Both the position numbers and the translations under genes were made by a program. A DNA stretch of 64,000 nt. Source: Chenopodium formosanum. Lineage: Eukaryota; Streptophyta; Magnoliopsida; Caryophyllales; Amaranthaceae. The notes under the pieces were generated by a model. It was not told the DNA's origin. It saw only the letters and a program-made list of their open reading frames with translations, and did not search any database. Below are positions 23,916 to 36,516 of the stretch, in pieces. The number at the start of each line of letters is the position of its first letter. Positions within the stretch are counted from its first letter, which is position 1. The stretch lies in assembly GCA_024500155.1 (NCBI GenBank), contig CM044869.1:52593898-52657897 (forward strand), in the 5' to 3' direction.

Positions 23916-24217
23916 CTCCCTCAATTTTTAAATACTTGCTCTCTTTCTCCATGCGCGGAGTTTTAGGAGAAATTGGAGAAAGTAATAAAATATGGAGGTA
24001 GTGGGGTAGATGGAAGAACAAAAAAATTATAAAAAGCAAAAGTAGTGAAGAGAATTGAAGGAGAAAATATGAAAATAATAAAATATGATCATAGTGGATC
24101 CACTAGGTAAAAGAAATTATTTTAATATTATAAAAGCTTTTCAAATAAAAAAATAGAATAAATATTTAAAAGCGGCCGAAAAAAAAAAGTGAAGCAAGTA
24201 TTTAAAAAGAGAGGGAA
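23916..24217. mobile_element. Stowaway-like MITE
   Basis: The left end CTCCCTCAATTTTTAAATAC and right end GTATTTAAAAAGAGAGGGAA are inverted repeats, flanked by TA at 23914-23915 and 24218-24219. CTCCCTC-type ends and a TA duplication are typical of Stowaway elements. Confidence 0.75.
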
Positions 24218-25004
24218 TAACAAGATGCAGTTAAAAATGTGAATGGAGTATTATTTTTTCCTAGTATTATTTTTTCCTCCCAATCTCTTTGACTTTTTCC
24301 CTGTCTATTTTATGTTCTTTTTCCAGTTTCCACACATCATATCACGAGCACTTTGTCTTTCTGACAACTCGGAATTGAACTGCAAAACGTAAAGACTGGT
24401 TATATACTTATATTGCAATATTGCATAGTACAATATTCCAATATTATTAAACTCCATATTATATGGTTCGAGGTTCGACAATTTTATAAATAAAAAAAAA
24501 ATTAAAAAAAAATCAAAAGTTTCCACACTAAAACTAGATTGTCAAACATTATTTTGTTCTATCGGTCTAACCCAACAATCCAATAATCTAAACCAATCTA
24601 ACGCGCCTTTTTCTTTGTATTCTTCATTGGATAAGAATTCATTGTTTCATAAGGGTCCCTTTGGTTTTAATGTTTCACCTACAATATTATGTATGTCAAA
24701 TTTTTTTTAAGTTGAAGTTCAATTTACAAAACTTTTTTTTATTTTTGGCGCAAAAACATAAAATAAATTGTAAGTTGTTTACCAACCAATGAAACTGAGG
24801 TAGTTAATATATTTCAAACCGAGCATTTATTTACTAGAAATTGACATCATTTTCAAATTGTGAATTTTGATTTTTGAAAGTTATGACTTTTTCTTGCATT
24901 ATTTGTAATGACGATTTTTGTATTTACAATTTTGAAATTGGAACCACGTACAACTTCTTCTACAAGTTCCATTTCAAAATTAAAGAATGTGCTTCTATGA
25001 CTAA

Positions 25005-25153
25005 GGAGTTGTTCCGATTTATTGAAAACAACTGAACTGAACTGATTGCAAGACTGAACTGATTGCAAGACTGAACTGAGTTAGCAAAAGAAAATATTTG
25101 AATTGAACTGATTAGAGTTAAACTGAACTGAACTGAAACTAAGCTGAAGGCCC
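25005..25153. mobile_element. Tourist-like MITE, family 1, copy E
   Basis: A diverged copy between TAA trinucleotides (25002-25004 and 25154-25156), starting GGAGTTGTTCCGATTTATTG and ending AAGCTGAAGGCCC, with GAACTGAACTG words inside. Confidence 0.7.
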
Positions 25154-25357
25154 TAATTCTATGTAATTATACTTGTTACTTTGTTAATTACTTTAGTTAT
25201 TTTTATTTCGTAGGGGATAAAAGTAATGATCTAGGATGTATTTGACACTAGCTTTTGAGTAGCTTATAGTGATTTGAGGTCAAGTCAATCCACTACTTAG
25301 TAAGAACGTTAAGTGTTTGACAAATGTAGTGGTTGAGATAGCTTTTAATAGAGTTTT

Positions 25358-25890
25358 GGAAAATTTGCAAATTGCAGCCATTTAAAGTTAGTAATTTGCA
25401 AATTGTAGCCCAAAAGTTCTTATAAATTGTAAATTGCAACCTGATTCGACTTTTTCATCGGTTTACGTGTCGAAAAATATTCGATTAAGGTTTTAAGGGT
25501 CATTTTAGCTCTTAAGGTTCCTAATTGAGCTCGGAATTAGCAAAAAAAAAACATAAATGCCTTGTTTTTACAGCAAAAAATAATTGTCCACAGATCGATA
25601 CATTTTTGTTACGCAAAACGAGGCACTTACGTTATTTTTTTGCTAATTCCGAGCTCAATTCAGACCCTTAAGCCCTAAGATAGCCCCTAAAATCTGAGCC
25701 GAATATTTTTCAATACGTAAACCGATAAAAAAGTTGAATCGGGCTGCAATTTATAATTTATAAGAACTTTTGGGCTGCAATTTGCAATTTTTTTTATGGC
25801 TGCAATTTGCAAAATACAAACTTTTTTTTTTTGACGAGTGCAAAATACAAACTTTAAATGGCTGTAATGACTGCAATTGGCAAATTTTCC
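25358..25890. mobile_element. Mutator-like MITE with long inverted arms
   Basis: The left end GGAAAATTTGCAAATTGCAG and the right end TGCAATTGGCAAATTTTCC are inverted, and complementarity continues inward through the repeated phrase GCAATTTGCAAATT and the pair AGTTCTTATAAATT / AATTTATAAGAACT. Flanks TAGAGTTTT (25349-25357) and TAGATTTTT (25891-25899) form a 9-bp duplication with one mismatch. The right arm carries a small T-rich duplication near 25815-25855. Confidence 0.75.
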
Positions 25891-25974
25891 TAGATTTTTT
25901 ATCCAAAAAAATAAAAGTAGTTGTTGATGATCCTTTTTTTTTTAGACAGGTACGTAGTTATTGATAATTTAACA

Positions 25975-26065
25975 CTCTCTCCGTCCCTTAATTAGATTCC
26001 TACTTCTCTCTATTATGTGAGGAATAAATGCTAGAAGTAGGAACCTAATTAAGGGACAAAGGGAG
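25975..26065. mobile_element. Short Stowaway-like MITE
   Basis: A 91-base hairpin: CGTCCCTTAATTAGATTCCT on the left pairs with AGGAACCTAATTAAGGGAC on the right, with CTCTCTCC/GGGAG ends. The left TA of the target duplication has decayed to CA. Confidence 0.7.
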
Positions 26066-26494
26066 TATATTCTTTTAGGAAAAAATATTTTTTTAAGGGT
26101 AATGTTAGGGCTGCATATAAGCATTAAATACACTCTTGAAAATTGTATAAAAGTAGAAATTCATGACAAAAACACGTGGAAATCAGTGTAATTAGTGTAT
26201 TCATGATTTCCTAAATTTAAACAATTCTCTATAGTATATTTAATGTATATATATATCCCTTGAGGGTTTTTTTATTATTTTATTTAAGTGCGGGTTAATA
26301 GCTAGTATTTGCTAAACACTCCTACTTTAACTATCTATCTTTATTCTAATAGGTGACAGTCATTTACACAACTAACAAGTATCACCACATCTAACAGCTA
26401 TCTCCACAGCTATATTTTATTAAACACTCGTGCTTTAATTTCTAAGTTAAATTATTGACATATTCAAATTGTTTATAAATAAAATGCAAACTAA

Positions 26495-26727
26495 GGTCTT
26501 GTTATCTTCACTTTAAAATAACAATATTCAGTAAGAATACTTTTTAATCGATAACAATCATTAACTTAAAAATAAAATAAAAAATAAAAAAAGAGAATTA
26601 GTAAAAATAGGTTTTCATCAGTAAAAATAATTTCAATTTTGTAAAACTAATTTAAGTTCGACAAAAATTATTCAGTTCAATAAAAATAATTTTACTTTTG
26701 CAAAAATAAGGTGAAGTAAACAAAGCC
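26495..26727. mobile_element. Tourist-like MITE, family 2
   Basis: A 233-bp element between TAA duplications (26492-26494 and 26728-26730). The left end GGTCTTGTTATCTTCACTTT and right end AAGGTGAAGTAAACAAAGCC are inverted repeats. The interior (AAAAATAATTT words) is unlike family 1, although the ends are similar. Confidence 0.75.
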
Positions 26728-27002
26728 TAATATCAAATTAATTATTCACTATTATTAAAAGTAGAGAATTTATTTCCATTTTTGAATTTTCTTAAAATTC
26801 ACATAAACTTAGTCAATGTTAATAAGACCTAACTTTCAACATTATTCTACTTAAAAAAATAAAAAATAATTAAAAAAAAAAAACTTTCAACTCCAATTTA
26901 CTTATATAGTTCTACATAAAGATCTTCTTTGTTCTTAAGGTGTCTTTGGCCCCAAATTTAGAATTTGCAAAATTAAGGTAGACAAAAGTAGTACTCTATA
27001 TC

Positions 27003-27038
<36 letters not shown>

Positions 27039-27099
27039 TAGTACTCTATATAAACAATTTGAGAAGCATGATAACCAAATTAATTTTAAATTACTCTTA

Positions 27100-27426
27100 G
27101 AGCCTGTTCACATTTAGGGTCTATTCTGATTTACTGAACTGAGCTGAATTGAATTGAACTGAAGTGAACTGAATATTTTATGAGAGAAGAAAATTAAGAA
27201 CTGAACTGAATTGAAGTGAAAATAATCTGAAGAGAACAGGCCCTTACTAAACTGAGTTGAACTGAACTGAATTGAACTGATTGGAGCTGAACTGAGCCGA
27301 ACTAAACTAAACTGAACTGAATTGAGTTGAAATGAATATTTTATGAGAGAGGGAGATTGGGAGCTGAGCTGAACTGAACTAAACTGATTGGAGCTGAACT
27401 GAAATTAAGCTGAAGTGAATATGCCC
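27100..27426. mobile_element. Tourist-like MITE, family 1, copy F (outer, interrupted)
   Basis: Flanked by TTA at 27097-27099 and 27427-27429. It starts GAGCCTGTTCACATTTA and ends CTGAAGTGAATATGCCC. An inner copy of the same family at 27117-27243 splits it only 17 bases from its left end. Confidence 0.8.
27117..27243. mobile_element. Tourist-like MITE, family 1, copy nested in copy F
   Basis: Starts GGGTCTATTCTGATTTACTG, ends GAAGAGAACAGGCCC, with TTA at 27114-27116 and 27244-27246. Removing it and one TTA restores the expected family phrase ACATTTACTAAACTGAG in the outer element. Confidence 0.8.
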
Positions 27427-27757
27427 TTAAACCCATTTTACCATGTCTTCTTGTGTTTTTTCAACAAAAATATGACATAAAACTTGACCTATTGATACAT
27501 TATAAAAATATTATGTAGACTATAGAGTACATAGCATACGGTTAACATGCCCTGTGCTCGTGCCTCTCAGTTTCAATCTTTGTATATTTCACCAACTCAA
27601 TCCAATACTATCTTTAAATTTCCGTATCTTTTATTTCATTTAAAATTGAGAGCTCCCCTTTTCTAATACACTTAGAAAAACATTGAAATTAAGTAATGGA
27701 AATTAATTAGCAAAGACCCAAAACCAGTACTCATATTGACAACATCACATATAAAAC

Positions 27758-28311
27758 TAGGGTGAGCAAAACTACCTGAAAAACCAAAAACCCGTTCCGT
27801 TACCGTTCCGAAAATTAGGATACTCGATCCGATAAACATAACGATTCGGGTACCCGTTTCGATAATTTGTTATCGGGTATGGTTATTGGGTATCGTTTTA
27901 AAATTAACGGTTACCCGTTCCGATCAAATTAGCAATTTTTTGTGTTTTTTTCCTACTTAAATCTATTTTTTCCAATATTTAAACTCTTACTTTACTTCAT
28001 AATCACTATATAATATCAATTATTAGTAATATTATTAATAATTTGATCAAGATCACGTAGTATTGTTGTTAATTAGTGTTAAAAGATATCATAATAACTA
28101 ATTTATTAAGTTTAATTATCACTATTGGATACCTGATAACCGATCCGAAAATTCGAAAATCCGAATTCCAGGTACCCGAACTTATCAGTTCGGTTTATGG
28201 ATATCACTTTTAGTGATATTGGTTATCGGGTTTCCGAACCATTAATACTAATGGTATGAATACCCGTCCCATTAATACTAACGGTATGAGTACTCTTCCC
28301 ATGCTCACCTC
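27758..28311. mobile_element. hAT-like MITE in the kinase gene's upstream region
   Basis: The left end TAGGGTGAGCA and right end TGCTCACCTC are inverted, with an 8-bp flank TATAAAAC (27750-27757) matched by TTTAAAAC (28312-28319), one mismatch. The interior has many TACCCG and CCGATCCGAAAA words in both orientations. It ends about 370 bases before the candidate TATA box, so it lies in the promoter-proximal region. Confidence 0.7.
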
Positions 28312-28684
28312 TTTAAAACCATATAAAACCAAAAAACAATGCACAAAACCAGGTAGACCACCCCAAAACAAATAAAAAATCATCTTCAGCCCGCTCATCT
28401 CGCTATTTTCTTCCTTCTTTCTATTCTTCTTCACTCCACTCTTTCTCCCTCTACCTTCCGCAATTGCCGCACTTCAATAATTCCATTAACAAAATAAATT
28501 CCATTTTTTTAAAAAATAAAAAATAAAAAAAAAATAGGATACAGATTACAGAAAATCCAAATCCAAATCCCAAAATTCAATAATAATTTTACTACTAGTC
28601 CAAATATAATCAACCACGCCACATCACCCAAATCACTATCATTGCTTTCACCATATATTCTAACATTATAATCATAATTGTGTG

Positions 28685-28696
28685 TATATATAAATA
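28685..28696 (+). promoter_or_regulatory. Candidate TATA box of the kinase gene
   Basis: TATATATAAATA lies about 210 bases upstream of the start codon at 28896, followed by a C/A-rich leader-like sequence. Position and sequence fit a plant TATA element. Confidence 0.45.
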
Positions 28697-28895
28697 ATTC
28701 TCTCAAACACACTCACATTCCCTAAATTTCCACAATCATTTACAATTCACCTAAAAATCTAATCTTTTTTTAATTTTCAGCGATCTGGGTCTTCTTCAAT
28801 GATCCCAAGAAAACTTGGGTCATCATAAATTTTCAATTTTGATTTTTTTGATTTTGATTTTTAAATTAGAATTTTTTTTTTTTTTTTTAAAAAAA

Positions 28896-31800
28896 ATGGG
28901 TTGTGTGAGTTCAAAAGGAGGAGTGTCAGTGACACCGGCGGCAGATTACTCCGGCGTGTTCAGAGACAATGTAGTGGTTGTCGGGGGTTCTGGTCGGAGC
29001 AGGGTGGGACCCACTGAGTCAGAAGGGAAGAAGAGGTTTAACCCAAGTGATTCAGGGCGAGTCAGCTCAACTTGTGGGAGTGAATCAGTGAGTTTTAGGT
29101 TAGGGAATTTACAGAAGTATGTTGAGGGTGAACAGGTTGCTGCTGGTTGGCCTGCTTGGTTGAGTGCTGTTGCTGGTGAGGCTATTCATGGTTGGTTGCC
29201 TCTCAGAGTTGATGCTTTTGAGAAATTAGAAAAGGTGCTAAATTGTTCAGTTTTTGCATTTGATTTTAGTTTTTTGGGATAATTTGTGGTGGATGTTGTG
29301 GTTTTTTGGGTCGTTAAGGGTAATGATGTAGACGGGATTTAATCCGGGTTTATGTTTATGTCATGGTTTGTGTAAGAATTGTGAATTTTTGAGGAAAATT
29401 GAGATGTGCAATGAGAATTAGATTCTGTGTGTTTTTGGAAAATTGAGCTGGGTTTTTATCAAAAGAAGAAATTACAGCTAATATTGATGGTTTTGGGTTT
29501 AAATTTTGTAATTTTATGTAATTTTCTTTTTTTAGTATTGTGATGTCTCATGAAAATTTGTTCTTTAGTCTTAATTTGATTACATGTGACAATTACTGAC
29601 TTGGGTTTGAGCTTCTATTTTGTTTGAGAATGTAATCTGTCAATTTCATGTGATTTCTGTCTTTTATTGGGTGGTTGGGGTTAAAAATTGGAAGCTTGTC
29701 TTGGTACTAAGTTTTTCTCTGGGGCCAAATTCTGGTATTGTTTGTTATAGAAGGAGAGATTTTTTTCAAGCTGATGTTTCTTGTTTTGTACTTTTCTTCA
29801 AGTTCAAGTAGTTGGACCGTTGGCCGGATTCTGGCATAAGGCGGTGTTAACTTGAGTAAAATGTAATCAAAGGCGGTGTTTATGCTGTTAGTATTGAGGT
29901 TTTAGTTTGATGATGATTTTTGGATTAGTATGCCTAATGCCTAAGTAAATGAGTGTTTGTGATTGATTTTTGTTCTGGATTTCATCATGTATCAACTGTT
30001 CTGCTGTTAATCATGCTTTTGTTCTGTAAACTTATTGGTGTTTTGTTACCTGTTGCATAGATTGGCCAAGGTACATACAGTAGTGTTTTTCGAGCACGTG
30101 ACATTGAAACTGGGAAGATAGTTGCTATGAAGAAAGTTCGGTTTGACAACTTTGAGCCTGAGAGTGTTAGGTTTATGGCGCGAGAGATATTGATTCTTCG
30201 GAGGCTTGATCATCCTAATATTATAAAGTTGGAAGGAATTGTCACCTCCAAATTATCATGTAGCATATACCTTGTTTTCGAGTACATGGAACATGATCTT
30301 GCTGGACTAGTGTCTTGTCCTGATATAAAGTTTACGGAGGCACAGGTTTGTTCAGTTCAGATATTCATTACCGCATTTATGTATTATTGATAATTTCATT
30401 TGGGAAAAACTGTTTAACTTCTATTTATTTTAATGGGATGTGGTTGGTAGTTGTTGTCTAAAACAATGTTGGAGTATAATGCTGCATCTCTTTTGTTTAT
30501 GTAACCAATTTCCTTGATATATGCAGGTCAAGTGCTATATGAAGCAACTGTTATCAGGAATTGAGCACTGCCATTCGCGAGGTATAATGCATCGGGATAT
30601 TAAAGGGTCTAATCTTCTGGTAAATAATGAAGGGATTTTGAAGGTGGCTGATTTTGGTTTGGCGAACTTCTGCAGTACAAAACGGCAACCACTCACTAGC
30701 CGTGTTGTAACCTTGTGGTACCGACCTCCTGAGCTTCTACTAGGGGCAACAGATTATGGACCGTCTGTTGATCTCTGGAGTGTTGGTTGTGTATTTGCTG
30801 AAGTTCTTCTAGGAAAACCTCTCCTTCAAGGGAGAACCGAGGTGATTACTTTTGCCAAGCTCATGGCTTTCTCAACATGATAATTACATCATTTTGCACA
30901 AATTAAAGTTTAGAGAACAGAATTATGGTATTGCTCATTTTCATGCCAAACCTTGAGAAAACTTGTGACATTTGATGAACAGGTTGAACAACTGCATAAA
31001 ATCTTCAAGCTATGCGGATCCCCACCTGATGAGTACTGGAAGAAGTCTAAACTTCCTCACGCCACGCTTTTTAAGCCACAACAGCGTTACGAGAGCTCTC
31101 TAATGGTCACTTGTAAAGATATGCCTGAACCTGCCGTGAGCCTTATTGAAACTTTACTCTCTGTCGAACCATACAACCGTGGAAGTGCTTCTTCTGCTCT
31201 ATGTTCTGAGGTATTAGTTATATACTTGTTTTAATTCCAAATTCATTTCTCTGAATATCGTGCATTTCTTGCTGATAGCATATTTTAATGTATATGACAG
31301 TGCCACTAAAATTATTACATTACTCTATTGAAAATTTGAATTATATCACTCAGGTCCTTTCTAATCTTGATTATTTTTTGGTCTCATCGTCAGTATTTCA
31401 GCAGTAAACCCTATGCATGCGACCCATCAACATTGCCAAAATACCCACCTAATAAAGAAATTGATGCAAAAGGTCGTGATGACGCTAGAAGGTGATATTT
31501 CTTATCTTTTTCCTTCTTTTGCTCTTTGATTAGGACCTAAGGAGCAACACTCTATGCTTAGGTACCATCTGGAAATCTGACTCTCTTACGAAACTGGCTA
31601 ATTAGATCTGTTGCCAATAGCCTAAGACTTAATTTAATCCAACTTATATAAATAAGCTTCAATAAAATCAGTCTTGAGCTTTTTTTAACAAAAATAATAA
31701 ATACATATTGTTATTGACTGTCAATTTTAATCATAGAAAACCAGTTTATTTAGTTAATAATAAACAAGTGAACAGATCCTAACACTGTTTTTAGTCTTCT

Positions 31801-33895
31801 TAAAGCTATTGTTCCGGCCAAGAAACACTAGATATACTGCAGTATTTGATATATATTGGGGGTAAATTATGATTAGTATAAATATCCAGTTAAATGGTGG
31901 AACTTTATTCCATGATACATGGAAAAGCCCAGCACTTCTGCCTCTAAAGTCAAACTCTAAAGCCCCTTGGGTTTTTTTGGTGCTCTGCTTTATGCCTGAC
32001 TGTTTTGTTTGATATTCATTTTACAGGAAGAGAGTGAGTGGAAGAGGCCGAGGGAGTGAAACAGGAAGAAAGACAACAAAGAAACCGAATGGCATACGTA
32101 AACTTGCCCCAGCTGAGGTTTCTCTAACTTATTGTCTGCCCATTGCCGTTATAGAAACAATAAGAAATTACTATGTTCCTAACCTCTGTAATTTCCTATG
32201 TACAGGACTTGCCTTTGCCATCTCAAGTTCCAGATCCACAGCGAGTTAAAATCAACGGAAGTTTAGCTCTCTTTCAGCCAGAAGAAGACATAAAAGGGAG
32301 GGAACCACCAAAGCCATCAATTGATAGGCGAGAAGAGCCTTCCCATTTAAAGAATGCTTCTCAAGGAGATGTGCCATATTCAGGCCCGCTGCAAGTTTCA
32401 GCATCAAGTGGCTTTGCATGGGCTAAAAGCCGAAGAGATGATACATTTGTTAGATCACACAGACGGTCTAGTTCAAAGCTTAGCTTTAATGGTTTAGAGA
32501 CATATTTAGCATCAAATGATAGAAATAATTCTGAATTAAAGAAGCATGATAACAACGGGGATATTTCTCTAGGAGCTCGTGCCTTTTCTAGAGGGCATGG
32601 TTATTACGAGGCACTGAAGCATACAGTAAGGAGACAGTGGAACAACTTTGATCGTCCTGACTCTTTTGATACCTCGGATGAGTACCATTCGCAGGAATTA
32701 TCTTTAGCACTGTATCAGAAGGAGATTGGAGCAAAGAGAAACCACATGGTTAGTTCATATCATCAGTGCTGATCATGTATTAACTAACATAACTAAAAGA
32801 GAATCCAATTAATTTTGTCACGTTTGCATATCGCTTAGCTACAGCTATGTCATACCTATTTGTAAACCTTGAGACTTTTTTGACAACACAGTGATTTTCA
32901 AAAGTATAAGCAATGTTGATGCCTAAATTGAAAGGAAGCAGGATTGTTTTCATCAATAGTGGTTTTCTTTGGGTTTATGTATCATATTCATAGCTTTTAT
33001 GTTAATGTATTACTTTCAACATTCCTAAACATCAGCAACTTAATGATGTCCTATCTTTGGGTTTCAGGATCAAGAAGACAAAGTTGAATTTTCTGGACCA
33101 TTGTTATCTCAATCATACCGGGTCGATGAACTTTTAGAGAGACATGAACGTCAGATTCGTCAAGCAGTTAGAAGATCGTGGTTTCAAAGAGGTAACGATT
33201 TGTTGCAAATGATGTGACTCAACTCCCCCCCTCCCCTCCGCTGATCGGACCAAATAACCATAATTTGTTCTATTATCACTTAGATTTGAAATTAGTTAGG
33301 CTTTGACATTCACTTTTCAATATTGAGTCTTGCTTCATTGATTTTTCTTTTTCAAGTCTTAAATGCCAACAACTCATTTTCTAATGCTACTATTATTTTC
33401 ACTTGTTCTTTTTTTCAACTTCCCTTTTTCTTTGTCTTCTTCGCCTTTTCAAGGGTGTTGAGCTTGTAGGTCCATGCATATATGATTATCTAGTAAACAT
33501 GATGAGTAATGCTTGCTGAAATCCAGAAATTCCCCGGGAATTAATACATCATTTCGGCACTTGATTGACCAAATAGGATATACAGCTACTACACTAATGT
33601 TCAACTCCACTATCTAAAGTTGGTGTACAACTGCAAATATATATAATGTCACTGGGATAATGATTCGTGTTATCTGATTGTTGGTATGGAATATGGATGT
33701 AAGTTCTAAATGCTAAGATTTCCTCGTTGTCCCACCGATAAAGATCCTGTTTCGTACAATGATGCCTGATGCATTGCCAATTGATTATCCATTATGAATT
33801 TGCAATAGAAACTTATTATTTGCTTGAGTCATTTGAGTGAGATTTGTTCATGTTGTTTGATTCTACACCCTGCAGGGAAAAAACAAGGAAAATGA
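28896..33895 (+). CDS. CDC2-like Ser/Thr protein kinase with N-myristoylation signal
   Basis: Nine exons: 28896-29234, 30061-30345, 30527-30841, 30983-31210, 31394-31491, 32027-32117, 32206-32748, 33068-33191 and 33876-33895. All keep phase and encode 680 residues. The N-terminus MGCVSSK is a strong N-myristoylation and palmitoylation signal, so membrane attachment is likely. The kinase domain runs from about residue 108 to 400: glycine loop IGQGTYSSVF, catalytic Lys137 in VAMKK, C-helix PESVRFMAREI in place of the PSTAIRE of CDK1, catalytic loop HRDIKGSN (Asp232), DFG (Asp250) and the CDK-type activation segment TSRVVTLWYRPPELLLG. All catalytic residues are present. The tail (about 400-680) is basic and Ser-rich and ends GKKQGK. 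This layout fits the plant CDC2-like kinases related to IBS1 and At1g54610. Whether it binds a cyclin cannot be told from sequence. Confidence 0.95.
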
Positions 33896-36516
33896 GTGGA
33901 AGAATCTTCAAGAACGCTGTTTTACTCTACATTTGGCTCAGTTCTGACAATTTGACATTTACCAGCCAGAGGTTCAATAAAGCGTAAGTCCAATCTTGAC
34001 ATTTACCACATGAGTGATCAACCAGAGAATGTTACTCTCAAAATTCAATCTCCGCGTTTCCTGTGCTTACCAAAATGGTAGTAGAAGCCGTAGCAAAAGA
34101 GACTGAACCAAAATGCTCAATAGAAAATTTGTTCGAGTTTTCGGTGCAACCAAGCTGAAGCCTGAAGTTGGTGGTTAGTTCACTTCCCTACAGGATTATT
34201 GTCACCCCTTAGTGTACATACTAATAGGGATTATATATCTTAAGAAATTATTAATATCTTGTAAATGATAATGACTCATAATATTTGTAGCCTTGTGCTT
34301 CCTTTTTGTCTAAATATTCCATAAGGAAAATAATAATTCTTTTAACAACTTTATTTTTCCTTCCATTTTCTTTGTTTTTGTAAAAAAGAAAAAAGAAAAA
34401 AGAAAAAACTGCCTTAAAATAGCTGTAATAGGGTCAAACTTGTCTTACTTTGCCCCTACAAAAGAAAAAGCAGAAAGTTAAAAATAAAAGAAAAGGTAAA
34501 GATTATAATTAAAGAGAGAAAAAAGGAAAATTTGATGATTGCCGTTGAGTAACGATGTTATATAGTAGAAGTGGTTGGTTGGTTTCATATGCAAAATGTT
34601 GGCATTAGATATCATTTTGGGCCGTTTGATATCAACTGTTGTCTTGTGTAACACCCATCATTATGCTTTGGTAGGTTTAGATTGTTGAGTGGTGGTCCTT
34701 GCCTACTCATTTTATAAAATTTTCCAAGTTATGTTGTCCTTCCTTGTCTTACGCTCCTCTCTGTTGTCTAGATCTGACAAAATTGACTCATATAATCGTA
34801 TCTAATTATTCAATTTCGATGTACAATAGTTTGACAGTAACTCATAACTTGTTCGTTAATTAGAAAATTAAATTGATAATAAATTCAAGAAAACCACAAA
34901 ACATTTCAGAGGACTTTGGTTCGTGAGTAGTTTCTAGTTTGACTTTAGTATTAAGCAAACTAGAATAATAAAATTTGAAGTCAATAGAAAGAGGGAGTAG
35001 GGAAGTGGTAATATGGAGGTCTACGTTTATTAAATTCTAACTTCTAATTACCCTAAACATCCTGCTGGCCAACTCTCATAATGAGGAACAACAAATCCTT
35101 ATTTTATTTTGAAAATTTGGCTTATTTGTGAGTTTGTGACAAAATAAGTAATAAAAATAATAAATATAATTATCATTGGACTAAAAAAGATTTAATTGGA
35201 AAAATACGTGACCAAACATTGCTAATCTTTTTTTTTTTTAACGAACAAATATTGCTAATCTGATTAACCTAATATCATTCATTATGTGTTTTGCCCGCTC
35301 GTGTACTATGATGCATCAAAAATGTGACATTTCGTTCAAGCATGTTGTTAATTAAAGGAATTGGATGTATTACCTCTATGTTACATTTAATAACAACAGA
35401 ATTATTTATGTATTACAAATGATACCCTTTCTTGCAATTAATGTAAAACGACTTTTATTACAGAGTATTATTAATAACTATGATAATAAGTTTATGTCAA
35501 ATTATGTTAAATTCCGTTACATTATTGCATGCAATATGCATATTTCTTATGTTCAGAAATATATGGTGCAGTGGTGCACCGTGCACATATCATATGATGT
35601 GGCTTCCAATTTTTATTTTTATTTTATTTTTTAAATTTTTTTCTACTTTGAACTATAATATATGCCATTTAGATATGGGCCATTTTAAACACTATTTCGA
35701 ATTATGATTAAGTAGTTGACAAACATTTATAGACATAAAAGAAAAAATAAACAGAAAATTGACATTCTATAATGGATAAAGGGAGTGTAACAATATTACT
35801 TTATATAAGTAGTATACAACTCGATCTACCATGTTATTTAAATAATTTAAGGTCTTTGTTTTTATGATGGGTATAAGTGGTCTATTTTAGCACTTCTTAA
35901 CATGCATAATTCGCCAAATAGAACAATACTAGTGACATGAAAGGGAATGATATTTTTAAAACGTAATACAATGAACTCAATATATCATAGAGAAGGAGGC
36001 AAATAGCTAACATCCAAAAAATAGGATTTGATGTCAACGTATAACAATAGCCAATAGGCATTAAGTTATCGTCCATGTGATCATGACCCGACCCAATACA
36101 AAACATAATAGATCTAGGCTAATAATATGTGTTGAGTCTGATCCGTTAACAAGGTTGTCCGTGCCTATCTTACTCAAAATAAATCTAGTAAGAACCTCCG
36201 TGGCGATATATTAGATACGAAGTATTAGTTATAGATGAAGAACAACTTGGTAATATAGCTAGAAGGCTTGAGAACAGATAAAAGAAGCTGCTCACTAGCA
36301 TGAATGAATAAAAAAGACGAAGATGCTAGGAGATGGCAGACTAATAGTTAGGTATTGAATAAATACGCATTTTAAAGGGTATAATTTTTCATACACTAAT
36401 TTTAAAAGTTATCTCGGACTTTTAAATACGAGTCAAGGCCTTAAGTTGGTGCGTTAATTGGGCTTTAATTACTCCAATTACCCTTATGATATTGAAAACA
36501 CAAACTTTTAAATAAA
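33896..36516. other. Kinase 3' region and intergenic DNA
   Basis: The first few hundred bases are probably the kinase 3' untranslated region. The remainder is AT-rich with AAAGAAAAAAG-type simple sequence near 34380-34520. No gene, tRNA or well-bounded transposon was recognised. Confidence 0.55.
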
